A stretch of DNA of 64,000 bases. Origin: Tetracentron sinense (taxonomy: Eukaryota > Streptophyta > Magnoliopsida > Trochodendrales > Trochodendraceae). The stretch is from the NCBI GenBank assembly GCA_015143295.1, contig CM026551.1, forward strand, positions 17,347,827-17,411,826. The letters are read 5' to 3'. Positions 1 through 12,359 of the stretch are shown here, piece after piece (the stretch's first letter is position 1; each line of letters starts with the position of its first letter). The position numbers were made by a program, and so were the translations under genes. The notes beneath the pieces are model-generated. The model was not told where the DNA came from and did no database searches. It saw only the letters and a list, made by a program, of their open reading frames with translations.

Positions 1-1276
1 AACTCGTAAGGAAAAACACCAGGGGGAAATATAAATATAAATATAAAACTTAATAAAAAGAGCCGACGGGAAGTATAAAAGAGAACGTGTTTTTAGAAAA
101 ATCTGAAAGCAATCAGGGAATATGTCGATGGCTTTCTTTCGTTTTCCTATGGTTAGAGTCAGCACCACCGATTAGAATGCGCCACACACACCCTTAAGGG
201 TGTCTGGCGGTCTCATTATTACATAATCGACTAGAAAAATCCTTAAATATCATCTCTATTTAGTGTCGCAGCAATCCTCCGTGACATTACAATAATCCAA
301 TACTATTAACGCATAAGACATATGTGGCACCCTGAGAGAAAATGCCTGATGGCAGTCTCTTTTCCGGCACTAACTGAAGATGATCTCGCATCTCTATAAA
401 TTGAACTTTGCTTTCAAGATTGTATGCGTGTACAATATAAAAATATGAGCCATGATAAGCATACATAAGATATATATTTGCAAACTTAAGGATGGACTTC
501 ATTGATCTATGCCCCCTCTTAATTATTTATTGCAATTGGTGAGCATTTAAGAGAGGGCATGAACCAATGAAGTCCAGCCTTAGGTTTGCAAATAGATATC
601 CTAAGTACGTTAACTATTTCCCTAAAAATATCATAAAAGAAATCTAGAATTAGGTAACCATTAATCATATTTTGAAGGAACAAAATGCCCTTAGTTAATT
701 TTAGCCTAGTTGGCAACAAGGGGAGACTTAATCTAATTTAAGTTTTAATTTTGTTCCAATTATATTTTGTCACAATCCTTACTGTAATCCAAATCAATTT
801 TAGTTCATTATCTTTTGGTTACAAAATTAATTATGCCTCTCTAGTTTGTTTGGTTACAGTGATTAAATTAGTCCATTTGTCCTAAATCCAGAATAAACGT
901 ACACTTGTGTAGTTGTTGTAGTTTGGGCACATTAATATCCGCCTAAGGTACCCCACTTACAATATGAGCATTAATTATCCCTCAAATGGACGGTACCAAT
1001 TTACGGTCACGATTAATTCTCCGCCTAAACGTGGGAGACTAGTTCACTCTCTAGTCAGTGCTTGACTTGCTTGATCTGGGCGGGTTTGAGTCGCTAATAT
1101 ACCACCAGGAGGGACATATTGTTTGGCCCTTTATATAGGATTTTGGTTGGGTTGGTCCCATTCATTGGGCACGCCATATGAGGACTCAGGTCACGTGTCA
1201 AATACCACATGTCAATGAACCTAACAAGTTCACTAAAAGGGCTGTTTGGTATCAATTCTTATTCTGGAAAAGAACT
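1..1276. other. AT-rich intergenic DNA with one dispersed-repeat copy
   Basis: I see no gene here. Positions 180-210 hold a short dyad around TTAA with arms of the form CGCCAnACACCC / GGGTGTCTGGCG. Positions about 487-630 hold a copy of the dispersed family found again near 8.87, 9.4-9.8, 12.4 and 52.1 kb. Its marks are the 'accaatga(a/g)gtccag' core and a 'gttaactattt' end, and here it is itself partly inverted. The short ORFs have no recognisable domain. Confidence 0.5.
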
Positions 1277-1984
1277 TGAAGTGGATTTTCCAGGGAGAAC
1301 CACGTGTTAGCAGCGCTACAAGTACTCTGGTTTACTGGTAGAAGGTTGAGGGTTTGAACCTTGTCCTGCACTTCGATGCTAAAGTAAATATGTGAAGAAG
1401 ATGATAGATAGTAAGAGCAATAAGAGTGCAAGATACGAGGTTTCTTGGTTTGGTCTGTGATAATTTTTTCAGACCATATTCATTGAGTCTCTGGGGGTAT
1501 TTATAGGTTTAACTCAGGATGCTTATGGATGGTCATAGATGCCCATACCATGTGCTGAATGATCATTACCAAATATGTCAGACAGATTTGGAGTGTATGT
1601 GTCACACGTGGGAGCCTACTATTAGTTGAGTCGGTTTGTTTTGACAACACGCAGAAGTGACCAGCTTAAATGTCAAGACAGTGCTTTTCATCAACTGTCA
1701 GAGTAGAACGATCGCCTCCTGATCATTTCCTCCTGCGAATCAGTCTCGTTGTTGACTAAAGTACGGGTCCGTTGTTATAACGAGGACGATATCGCTGTCT
1801 TAATGACTACGATTCCGTTGTCTAGAAGACAACGTTCCTGTTGTGGGGAGCACAACGAGCCCGTTGTCATACGTACAACGGATACGTACTCAAAAACACG
1901 AATGAGCTCATATCCACTGTTATAACTTCAAAAACATATTCGTTGTCACAATACGCAGATAAATTACGAATTTTATCCTTTACA
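1277..1984 (-). repeat. 3' LTR of the Ty3 element (element on minus strand)
   Basis: This copy reads TG...CA on the minus strand. It pairs with 6937-7654 from the TGAAGTGGATTTTC end to the AAATTACGAATTTTATC end. A TATAAATA box lies at 1498-1505 (minus). Upstream of it, in U3, are three consecutive CGTTGT/ACAACG inverted repeats at 1816-1880. Confidence 0.88.
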
Positions 1985-2719
1985 ATTAGCCCATTTATGA
2001 TGCTTTGAACGTAGTTCGAAGTATCATAAACCCCTCAGCACTATAGAACGTAGCTCAAAGTATCAGAATACCTTCATTAAGAGATATTGAACATCGCTTG
2101 CTCCATTCGCTAAGCTGAATCGCCGTGCCAGTTGTAATATGCTCTCAAAAGTGTCACGCCTCATAAATGCATGACAGGCTATCATCATTGCCATTTACGA
2201 TTCTCGAAGTGCTTTGTTTGCTCTGACGGTTACTCTTTTTGGCCAAAAAGTCAATCGTATCCTCACTACCGCTGGGGTGTACGCCTGAGATGAAGGCTAG
2301 TTCCGTCCTACAAGAAGATTAGTCTGACACGCTATTTTTGAATTTGCATGGAAATGACTATTTTACCCCAAAGCATGCCTATGTGTACAGCAATGATTAG
2401 GGCTATTCTCGTCTATGACACCAAAACACTACCATTTAAATAAAGGTACGCAGAACATCTTCTTCGTCAGTTGAATTCTTGCACTGTTACTCTACCAGAT
2501 TTTCTGCTCACCGACGATTTACAGCCTCTTAGCTTTTCTAATCTTCAGCACAACATTCCGTCTGGTAAGACTCTTTTCTGCTATTTTTGACTCTGATTCG
2601 CCATTTTTCTCTTTTCGATTTTCACTGCTTCCCTTCGCCTTTAGCTCTTGGACTCCTGTCCTTTGCACTTTATCTTCTTTTATCTTTGTTGTCTGCTTTC
2701 CTGCCTTTTTCACCATGTT

Positions 2720-5035
2720 TGCTGAGATGGTCTGAGTTGATAACACTAATGAAGTTAGCTGCTCCGGTAGCGCTCCTTATGGCGTCGTAATCAATGATCC
2801 CAAACCCAAAATCAAAACAACGTATAGATATGCCCTTAACCACTACAGAACCCGATATCAAATTCCTCCTCACGTCCATCTGCATTTCAAGCAAGAGGAT
2901 GTTCATGTTGACCATCGCTCCACTTGTACCGTTGTCTACCTTGCTCAGTTTGAGGCAGGACTACGACTCCCCCTTGATCCCGTTGTTGATTCCGTCCTCG
3001 CTGCCTCCAAATAGCCCTATGTCAGATGCACCCAAAATTTTACAAGTACATGTCTCTGATGACTAAGTTCAACAGAAACGGATACAATATAGAGGCTAGA
3101 CACTTCTTCCACTTCTGACACGCCATGAAGTGTCGGGGGATTGCTGAGGATGGAGACAATACTTATTTCACCTAGAGTCAATGGCCCAAGATCCCTGATA
3201 TCATCACCCGTCTTCCTGACGTAGAAAGAAATTGGAAGAAAATGCCTTTTGTAGTCTCTGACGCTTGGAGAGAAGAGATTGCTCGTCCTATCCCCAACGC
3301 ATTTATGACAGGTCTGATGACTTAGCTCCGTTACTCGCTGCTTAACATAGTTGCATAATTCCTTAGCCACTAATGAACTTTCTCTCTTTGCACATAAGAA
3401 ATACCCAAACCACGCTTCGCAGAGCTTACTGCCGCAGAAGAACAACCACTACGGAACATTCGTAGTGAGAAAGGGGATGAATATGTCACCTGGAGGTCCT
3501 TGCAATACCCTAAACTTGAACTTGCGACATATAGTGCACCGCAAGTCACTATTCCCATTGCACCCACTGCTCCGACTGATCCTGCTCAACGCAACGAAAG
3601 AGACATGGCCGAATTGATGCCCACACTACTCCGGAAACCAACTACGAGGTCCACTCATCCTCCCTGTCTTACCACAACGGAAAAGAAGGCTGAGAAGAGA
3701 AAAAGGGACGCGGCCTTGAAAACAATAAAGGTCAAACGAGCACAACGAGAAGTGGACCATGACCAACGATTGCAAGAACACCAAGAAAGAGAGACGGCTG
3801 TCATAGCCCCAACATTAATTGACTTAGAGACTGAAGAACCAAGGATAACTGCTCAAGCTAAACCACCGATGGAGTATCAACCTCCGATCATCCCAACTAC
3901 TACCCCTGCCACTGCCATGGATAATCTTCCTTCTCCCCCTTATGTCACTGCTGCTACTGCCAACATTGCTTCATCCTCTGTCGCACCATGAGAGGGGAAC
4001 ACAATAGAAGCTGCCGAGGAGTGGAATCCTACCTTTCCACGCGAATACCCTTGTCCCACCGTGTCTCACACAACGATGGATCACGACTATGTGGCCATGG
4101 CGATGAGCTTAGCGGTGAGGCTCCCTGCGGATATCGCTGATACAAAAGATATGCCCTAGATGGGGAAGTTTCGTACTGCAAACCGGGTTGTTGCAACGGT
4201 AAAAATCTCTATTCTATATATTCTGATACATGTCATTTTATGCTCTTTCCGCTGATAATGTCTTCTTTATCCGCAGCTAAACAAAATGCTTGTGGGGATG
4301 CACGAAGAATATGAAGAGCTCTGGCACACCTCCAACGAGCTAAAAGAAAAAATCGTCGATCTGGAGCGAAGAAGGACAGAAGAGATAACGGGGCTAACCC
4401 AAGAATTGGAGAGGACTAAGGCCGAGCTGAAGGATGCTGAAGGCAAACTCGCTTCAGTAATAGCACAACGAGGCATGGCTCAAGAAGAGGTCCGCAAAGC
4501 AACAGAGGAAGAAAAGAAAGCAATGGTAGAGGCTGAATGAGCTGTACTCCAGATTAGCGAGCTAGATGAATTCTCAAACACTCTGCGCAGGCGACTCGAA
4601 GCTTCTAATGTTGAGAAGGAAGCCTTGGCTGTCAAGAAAGAAGCTCTGATCGAACAGCTCAAGGAGGCTATTGCTGCTAAAGAAGTTATAATGGAGAATC
4701 TCCAGATCCATTTTCAGAAAGAGATGGATCGACTGCTTGACGAAGATCGGGCTGAGACTGAAGAAATATTGCTAAGGCAGCTCTGAGAGCAGGGAAGATT
4801 GACTGAATCTCCTCAGCAATCAAGAGATGAGACTATCCACACTGAGACCGCTAGTAAAGAGAGGGCCGAAAATGAGGATGGTAAAGTTGCACGAGCTGAC
4901 GAGCCTCCTCTGCATGCTAAACCAACTCTTACTGCTCCTACTTTGCCCACTGAGGTTGTCGCCGTTTATGACGAGGATGAAGTCAACGCTCCCTCTGCTA
5001 CCGGTCCAGGACCGAACACTGATTCCGTTGTCTAG
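2720..5035 (+). pseudogene. Antisense ORF of the Ty3 element: gypsy-type 'transposase'-like domain plus coiled coil
   Basis: This lies opposite to the element's own transcript. At about 2817-3000 the reading contains FEAGLRLPLDPVVDSVLAAS, resembling the N-terminal 'putative gypsy-type transposon' domain of plant repeats (xGLRLPLHPFVxxVL). After one frameshift near 3000 a single frame runs to 5035 with about ten in-frame stops. In order it shows a globular part (3010-3480), a Pro/Thr-rich and Lys/Arg-rich stretch (3500-3990), a 78-bp intron with GT at 4199 and AG at 4276, a heptad-rich coiled coil of about 160 residues (4286-4780), and an acidic tail. The intron length is a multiple of three. 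A TATA-like 'tttaaataaagg' at about 2435 may be its own promoter. Clearly a pseudogene; function of this protein class is unknown. Confidence 0.65.
4199..4276 (+). other. Intron in the antisense ORF
   Basis: It runs from CAACG|GTAAAAATC to TTTATCCGCAG|CTAAAC. It is T-rich, 78 bp long and frame-neutral. Reading on both sides is in the same frame, and an in-frame protein is more plausible after removing it. It suggests that the antisense transcript was once spliced. Confidence 0.5.
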
Positions 5036-5266
5036 CTCTCTCCTTTTTCTTTGTTGTTTGTTATTTATTTTGCCCGATCTCCGTTGTTGATTTGCACACC
5101 CACCCTGTTGTATGTTTACCCGTTAAGGGTGCTTATGAATACCAGCTCCTTTGATGTGTAAGTACGTAAACACGTTAGGAGCACAATATTGACATATTAT
5201 CTTAAGGTCAAAACACTTTGTTAGCACGTAATAGTAAAAGCTTAATATACTCAAGGATGATGACAT

Positions 5267-5304
5267 TGTCACTGGCACTGGCACTGGCACTGGTACTGAT
5301 ACTG
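5267..5304. repeat. CACTGG-type hexamer minisatellite
   Basis: About five imperfect hexamers (CACTGG, TACTGG, TACTGA) lie in tandem within the non-coding interior of the Ty3 element. The surrounding 5.1-6.3 kb contains no pol-like reading on either strand. It does hold near-repeats of 'gctc(a/g)gatgacatttcatta' around 5435 and 5475. Confidence 0.6.
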
Positions 5305-6299
5305 GAAATATCACCGATACTACGCAGAAATGAGCAGATTACTGAGATATAACAGGATATTGGACATCGAGAATGTAAGCTAAAAATGACATTTCAGAAG
5401 ATGAACTTATGGTAACTCTCAGTAGGACACTTTGCTCGGATGACATTTCATTAGGATAAGCCACTGTATTTGCTCAGATGACAATTCATTAGATAAGCCA
5501 CATGTGTCCCACAGTGAGCACCCTATTTCTCATGAAAAATCATTTGATTTAAGTGAAGACATTCAAGACATCTTACTCTATACTGAAACATATGTTAGCA
5601 CAGTTTGTATAACGCAATGAGAGATAGAATATGAACGTGAATGAGACAAAATACCGTAAAGGATCACTATGCAAACCATCTCTCATGAACTGCATGGGAC
5701 TCGTAGTGAGGTACTATGGTATCGGGCTCGAAGACATTACTTCCTAGTTATAAGCCACTTGGTTTGCTCAGGGGACAACATCCCTGACGGAATCACAAAT
5801 ATCCCACAGCGAGTACTACACTTTTGATGATTGATTATCTAATATTGGATTCACGATATTTTGACATACAATCAATTCATGCATAAAAGAATACTTAAAT
5901 TCATATGATGTTGAGAAGGATACTGAGCACTTACCTTGAGGTCATCAGATGAATTTACCTCTATTTAAGTAGCTCCAAATATATGTAGAGAATATTTAAC
6001 ACCAGAATACAAGTACGTTGATAGTGAGAACGAGATCTCGTTACCGAGGACGTGCCAACGAGACCGACTTAACGGGCAACGAGTACGTACCAACGTTTAA
6101 CGATATTGAGCTCGCAACAATGAAAATACCGTTGGAAGATAATAAAGCACTGGAATATACTTACATTACGCAAAAAAGTCGTTAGTTTAGATACGCTGAA
6201 CACGGGAATATGCAAAAAAAAAAAAACGAGGCATACCTCCCCCAGATATATATATAGTCCTTGCTAGGCAAAAAAGAACCTTTGTCATTGATTACATGA

Positions 6300-6813
6300 T
6301 GCCTAAGGTTCAAAGATCTATTCATGGCTCATCATCATGGAGCAAATACTGGTCCAAAAAGCCCTATTTTGCCAACCTCTCCAGATACATCTTCAAGATG
6401 TTGCACCGATTTATCTTGTGGTCGCGACTCTTATGATAGTAGCAGTATTCTTATGCACGAGATCCTTGAGAGACGTCACGTCACGCTTGTACAGGCCATT
6501 CGAAGTGCGGATCGTCCTCTATAACTCTCATGATAGTGGCAGGACGGGCTGTGAACATCACCTGCGCAGGTCGGCTGGAGGAGGGACGCTGCTCTACTAC
6601 CTGGCTACCCTTATCGTGGAGTACCGCACGATCTGATTATCATAAATCATGTGCCCAAGCGTCTATTCGCTCTTGAACCAACTGCTGCTGGTTGATCAAT
6701 TGAGTTAAGAGGGATTGCTGGTACTACAACAACATGATGATCTGGTCTGCCTGGGATGTCTCTAACTCTGGGACTTGCTCGTCCATTGGAGACGCATAGG
6801 TCGGCTCAGCCAT
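6300..6813 (-). pseudogene. Gag remnant of the Ty3 element
   Basis: Reading starts at ATG 6813 on the minus strand with MAEPTYASPMDEQVPELETS. A stop falls within about 32 codons. Further on, about 6455-6310, another frame shows the motif YCYYHKSRDH-x-INRC followed by LKMYLERL. This matches the C-terminal Gag motif Cx2Hx4-5Hx4-5C of plant Ty3 polyproteins (compare 'C-YHKDHGHDTEDC-LK-IE-L'). The central Gag part is missing, so this is an internal deletion with added frameshifts and stops. No functional product is expected. The motif assignment is from family knowledge. Confidence 0.55.
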
Positions 6814-6915
6814 GGCGATAGAGATGAACAAAGGGAGGGTTCGACTATTTCCTCACAGATGAATCAACTTATCACTTTATATAGTGTAAGTGATTCAAGA
6901 GAAGAGTAAAAACTT

Positions 6916-6935
6916 TCCCATAGACAGCACCAATT
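6916..6935 (-). other. Primer-binding-site-like sequence of the Ty3 element
   Basis: Directly downstream of the 5' LTR the minus strand reads TTGGTGCTGTCTATGGGAA. This is close to the TTGGCGCCGTCTGTGGGAA that commonly follows the 5' LTR of plant Ty3/Gypsy elements. It is an independent sign that the element runs on the minus strand. Which tRNA primes it is not decided here. Confidence 0.6.
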
Positions 6936-6936
6936 T

Positions 6937-7654
6937 TGAAGTGGATTTTCCCGGGAGAACCATCCGTCAGCAGCTGCTACAGGCACTCTGGTTTATTGGT
7001 AGAAGGTTGAAGGTGGAGGGTTTGAACCCTGTCCTGCACTCCGATGCTAAAGTAAGTATGTGAAGAAGATGATAGATAGTAAGAGCAATAAGAGTGCAAG
7101 ATACGAGGTTTCTTGGTTTGGTCTATGATAATTTTTTCGGTCCATATTCACTGAGTCTCTGGGGGTATTTATAGGTTTAACTAAGACTGCCCATGGATGG
7201 TCATAGATGCCCATACCACGTGCTGAATGATCATTACCAAATATGTCAGACAGATTTGGAGTGTACGTGTCACACGTGGGAGCCTATTATTAGTTAAGTC
7301 GGTTTGTTTTGATAGCACGCAAAAGTGACCAGCATTAAATGCCAAGACAGTGCTTTTCACCTACTGTCAAAGTAGAACAATCGCCTCCTGATCACTCCCT
7401 CCTGCGAGTCGGTCTCGTTGTTGACTAAAGCACGGGTCTGTTGTTATAACGAGGATGATATCGTTGTCTTAATGACTACGACTCCGTTGTCTAAAAGACA
7501 ACGTTCCCGTTGTGGGGAGCACAACGAGCCCGTTGTCATACACACAACGGATACGTACTCAAAACACACGTATGAGCTCATATCCACCGTTATAACTCCA
7601 AAAACGTACTCGTTGTCACAACACGTAGATAAATTACGAATTTTATCATTTATA
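6937..7654 (-). repeat. 5' LTR of the Ty3 element (element on minus strand)
   Basis: Partner of the LTR at 1277-1984. It has the same TATA box (7166-7173, minus) and the same CGTTGT/ACAACG palindromes (for example 7485-7503). As the 5' LTR it would drive the element's transcript leftward. The many substitutions between the two LTRs mean the insertion is not recent. Confidence 0.88.
7166..7173 (-). promoter_or_regulatory. TATA box of the Ty3 5' LTR
   Basis: The minus strand reads CCTATAAATACCCCCAGAG. This TATA box is kept at the matching place in the other LTR (1498-1505) and sets the direction of transcription as minus. Confidence 0.7.
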
Positions 7655-8860
7655 AAACTAATTCTTTTTAGTTTTGATTTTTACAATCGATTTTATGCAG
7701 AGAAGATGTTTGGTAACTGTTAGTTAGAATCAATTATAAAGAACAAAAATAACATAATTACATTTGGATGGAAGAAAAAATAAACATGATCCAATTTTAG
7801 TCAATCCATTTTTAAATGTCATAAATTATCCGAAATTGTATAAGACCATATGATTGAACAAGTTTGAATACGCGATTGAACTAGAATAAGAAATCATCAG
7901 CCTTTATTTCAGTTCAACATCCACTCTGCTTTTTTTTAAAAAAATGGCTAGAGCCATAGGATCTAAATAAGAGGAGTGCTAGCTGAAAAACCTGATTATA
8001 GCTACTATTATATATCACAAAGGAAGATACAAGGATATCTCTCTCTCTTTGACAGCGTTCTTTTTATACCATTCTACTGGTTTCAATTTCAAATCGACTA
8101 TAGATTTCTTGTTCATTTACACAAGTTTCTCGGAGCTTCTCAGTAAAAAAAAAAAACTGCCTTTTAATTTAAAACCAACAACAGATTTCTTGTTCATTTA
8201 CACAAGTTTCCCAGATCTTCCCAATAAAAAAAAGAATCTAGTAAATATGAAGGAACATGAATTTTTCTCTAAAATATACACACCCTTTAGATTCTACAAT
8301 TAATTTTTTTTCCCAGTACGACTTGAGATTCATGCTTTCATAAATTACAAGATACGCATCCTAGGAGTTCACATATTTGATTTTTTAAAACTAAACTCTG
8401 CATCAAAGTTCAAACACCCATCAGTTCTCTGTCCAATCCATTTGGACTGTTTTCTTCCATGACCCAACTATTTGATTGTTTTAAAACTTGGTTTTTTTTT
8501 GTGATGCCATTTTTTTTTAATCTCTCATCAAATACAGTATCATGGTTAGCATATATAGCTTGCTACCTTCTCAAATGCTTCATTTGCTACCGAAAGCAAA
8601 AAAGGGGGAACCCCCCCCACCCCCCACAATATTTCAAATCGTGCCTTTGAAGATAATCGTAGTTGTGAAATGTTCAGTTCAAAACTACAAACCCTAACCA
8701 GGGGTAGAAGATAGCTTTCGAGAGCAAAGTGTTGGTCTTCTTTTCTTTTTCAGGACATCTGCGCTGTGTTGGTCTTTTTATTTCTTTTTCCGCTCATGTT
8801 TAAGTCTACATCTCATAATTTTTTTGAGAAGCATATTTTTTTGATCAGTGATTAGCATTG
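7655..8860. other. AT-rich intergenic DNA with an 85-bp tandem duplication
   Basis: No gene is seen. The duplicated unit starts near 8099 and again near 8185 (agatttcttgttcatttaca core) and ends in A-rich runs. Just right of the Ty3 element the sequence resembles the left flank at 720-1276 (both have 'gtttggttac'-like motifs), so the Ty3 element may have landed inside an older MITE. Confidence 0.5.
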
Positions 8861-8960
8861 GTGGGTATTTAAGAGGGGGACATGGACCAATGAGGTTCAG
8901 CCTTGGATTGTAAAATTCATTTCCCAGGCACGTTAACTATTTCCCTATTTTTTTTGTTCC
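8860..8960 (+). repeat. Copy of the 'accaatgaggtccag' dispersed repeat
   Basis: It shows the same order as the copies near 520-630 and 52.06-52.15 kb: 'taagaggggg', then 'accaatgaggt', then 'gttaactatttccc'. The transposon class is not known. Confidence 0.5.
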
Positions 8961-9414
8961 TCGAAAATCACTCCTTTTCCGTCAAGATTTTTATAATCAT
9001 TCCACAAGAAGATGATGCCAAACACATTTATGTTTTTTCTACCCGGGAAGTGAAAATTGTTTCCAGGGAACAATGCCAAACGGGTGTGGTGCACCTGATG
9101 AGTTACCCATATGATCATCTCAATCAGATGACTATGAACACACCCTATGTTCGATAGCTCCGATCGATTCAAAATAAGAGGTGCCCTTTAATACGACAAC
9201 GCGCACGTATGAAGTCCAAAATGTGCATAGTAACGTCCTCTATCTTGTACCCGTGCCCGAGCGTGTGTACACTTGCCCTTGGTGCGATGCTCCTCACACA
9301 AGTGTCAAACACTATAGCGGTGCTCTTAATTATAACACATGGGGACTCGAGCTTTTAATTAGCTTTCTTGAAAACTCTTTTCCAAGTGTGTTATATGTGG
9401 AAGAGCAACGATAG

Positions 9415-9838
9415 GCGTACCCATGAAATCCATTTAGAAACCTAAGGTTGGACCTCATTGATCCAGCACCCCCCTCTTTAGAAACCCAAGGCTGGACCTC
9501 ATTGGTCCAGCGACTAAAACTCCCATAATTTTGGTTTTAATTGGGGTGATTACTTAGTCAAAAGATATTTAGAAGATTCCACATAGGAAAATAGTTAACG
9601 TACCCATAAAATCCATTTAGAAACCTAAGGTTGGACCTCATTGGTCCAGCATCGTGCTGGACCAATGAGGTCCAGCCTTGGGTTTCTAAAGAGGGGGGTG
9701 CTGGATCAATGAGGTCCAACCTTAGGTTTCTAAATGGATTTTATGGGTACGTTAACTATTTTCCCATGTGGAATCTTCTAAATATCTTTTGACTAAGTAA
9801 TCGCCCCAATTAAAACCAAAATTATGGGAGTTTTAGTC
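9415..9838. repeat. Compound inverted repeat of the 'accaatgaggtccag' family
   Basis: Positions about 9511-9650 are nearly the reverse complement of about 9700-9838. The symmetry centre is at GCATCGTGC near 9652. An additional inverted copy of 9656-9750 lies at 9418-9511. Each unit carries GGACCAATGAGGTCC, itself a small hairpin, and 'gttaacgtac'. The arrangement looks like head-to-head copies of one element rather than chance. Confidence 0.75.
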
Positions 9839-9840
9839 TT

Positions 9841-10708
<868 letters not shown>

Positions 10709-10710
10709 AT

Positions 10711-12290
10711 TATAGTCCTAAATTGATATAGGACTTGATTTGATGTGTTCCATCAATCTTTAGGCTTCTGACATATTGGTAAGGTCTATATCATTTGGTA
10801 TTAGAACTGTCATTTATGTCTTGGTTCAAGTCACTGAAAGGGTTACTGAGAATGGAGTGAGAACTGTTTCAAAAGATAGAATAAGAGCTACCAGCTGTAG
10901 CTAGAATAAGAGCTACCGTGAATAGAACTACGTGGAGCAAAGTGTGAGCCATCCTAATAATGAATTATGGTTACTTCTTGTTGATGGTCACTTTTGAAAT
11001 GCTGACATGGAGGCAATAGAGACATGTGTCACTTGACAAACAACCTTAAAATGACTTAGAAGAAAGATTAAGTCAAGATATCCCGAGCCTCTTCGATAGG
11101 TGACGGTGCCTCCCTTGACCCATATGGGTCCACTGTTGGCACAAAAACATGTTTGACAGATGACAGTGTCTCCGAGCACCTTCAACCCTATCAGGTGCAC
11201 CCTGGATGCTAAAAATGATTTATCTTTGGTTAATCTACCAATCTTGTGAACTTTTGCGTCTGGGTATGTAATTACAAATAAACATTAACCAAAAGAGACT
11301 AGACGCCTAAGATAAAGTCTTTAACATGCACGTGGGTCCCCGCACCTTGAAGGAATTGAAAATGTTAAGTACCTTCAATATTGCACCTCCGCAATAACAC
11401 TTGTTATCTGTGGGTCACAGTACCTCAAACAATTGTGGAAGGCATAGTTAACAGGTTGCATTGCCTTGATAAATTACTAATTGACTGTGAGTTATTACAC
11501 CTCAAGACATGGTGACATTTGTCGACTGCGGGTTATGACACCTCTGACTTGATAAATATTTGGGGAATAAAATTAGACTTATGGTTTGGTGGGCATAGAG
11601 GACTGTTGACAAATATAGACGCCTTCACTCTTGAACGCCCGACAACGAGACTGCAGAACGGGTGCCACCTGTGTCAGTCTACTTAGTATACAAGAAAGAG
11701 TAAAGGTTGCCATGGGTACCCAAGATAGCGATGTAAGAAATTCGGGATTAGATAAGGTTTACACCTGAAATATCTGGATTTGATAACATCAATTAATTAG
11801 ATAATGCTTATCATTTTTCGGGTATGAAGTGGTTTTATCATGTCTATAAATATGAAACACTCCCTATGGAAAAAACAACACAATACTGAACTGAGATTCC
11901 GAATCAAGAACTCATCTTCTCAAACTCGTTCTCCAGTTGTGTTAAGACTGTTATTGGTACTCTTATCTCCTAAGTGTGCTCTACTGTTCCCTATTTCACA
12001 GTTATTTATTTTCCCAAAACAGCCCCAATCAGTACGACCATACTTAGGTTTAGGCTGACTCGGAGATCATTCCTCGCACACTCATCCTTGCAGTGCTCAC
12101 GTGGTTGTTCAGCTCGACACTCGCAAAATCCACAACTTACACTTGCCACTAGAGTGAAATGTACTTAGAGTGAGAGTCGTCAAAGACAGCCATAAAAGTG
12201 TGGTGACAGTCCTAAATAAATATAAGACTTGATTTGTCATGTTCCATCAATCCTCGACATTTGGAATCATCTTATTCATTACGACAACAA
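10711..12290 (+). mobile_element. Degenerate LTR element, truncated
   Basis: About 10715-10770 and 12208-12262 share 'gtcctaaat', 'gacttgatttg' and 'tgttccatcaatc' and look like LTR pieces. Just after the left piece is TGGTATTAGAACTG (about 10796), close to the initiator-Met tRNA primer site TGGTATCAGAGC. At about 11841 is a TATA-like 'tctataaatatg' followed by a leader-like region. No pol domains are readable. The left piece abuts the rpoC2 insert, so one insertion probably cut the other. Confidence 0.4.
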
Positions 12291-12359
12291 ATTTTATTTG
12301 GCAAATGCCCGAGTATAGCTCTTAGCCTCTTTGCCTGACAAGTGGACATAAAAAAAGAA

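Larger units (their letters stand above)
1277..7654 (-). mobile_element. Non-autonomous Ty3/Gypsy LTR retrotransposon, Tat-like, with antisense ORF
   Basis: Two direct repeats of 708 and 718 bp, about 90% alike by eye, bound a 5-kb interior. The flanking 5 bp are GAACT (1272-1276) and AAACT (7655-7659), a TSD with one mismatch. Orientation is minus for three reasons: a TATAAATA box reads on the minus strand in each LTR, a primer-binding-like TTGGTGCTGTCTATGGGAA follows the right LTR, and gag-like reading begins at 6813 (minus). Only the gag N-terminus and a C-terminal His/Cys-rich motif remain, and no protease, RT, RNase H or integrase is visible. On the plus strand lies a separate ORF with its own intron, placed between where pol should be and the 3' LTR. 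That layout matches the antisense-gene class of Tat/Grande/Retand elements. The lineage is inferred; the structure is seen. Confidence 0.85.

Noticed and set aside
6324..6636. Plus-strand open frames of 66 and 99 codons, one with a hydrophobic stretch
   Set aside because: They are shadows of the minus-strand Gag C-terminal motif of the Ty3 element.
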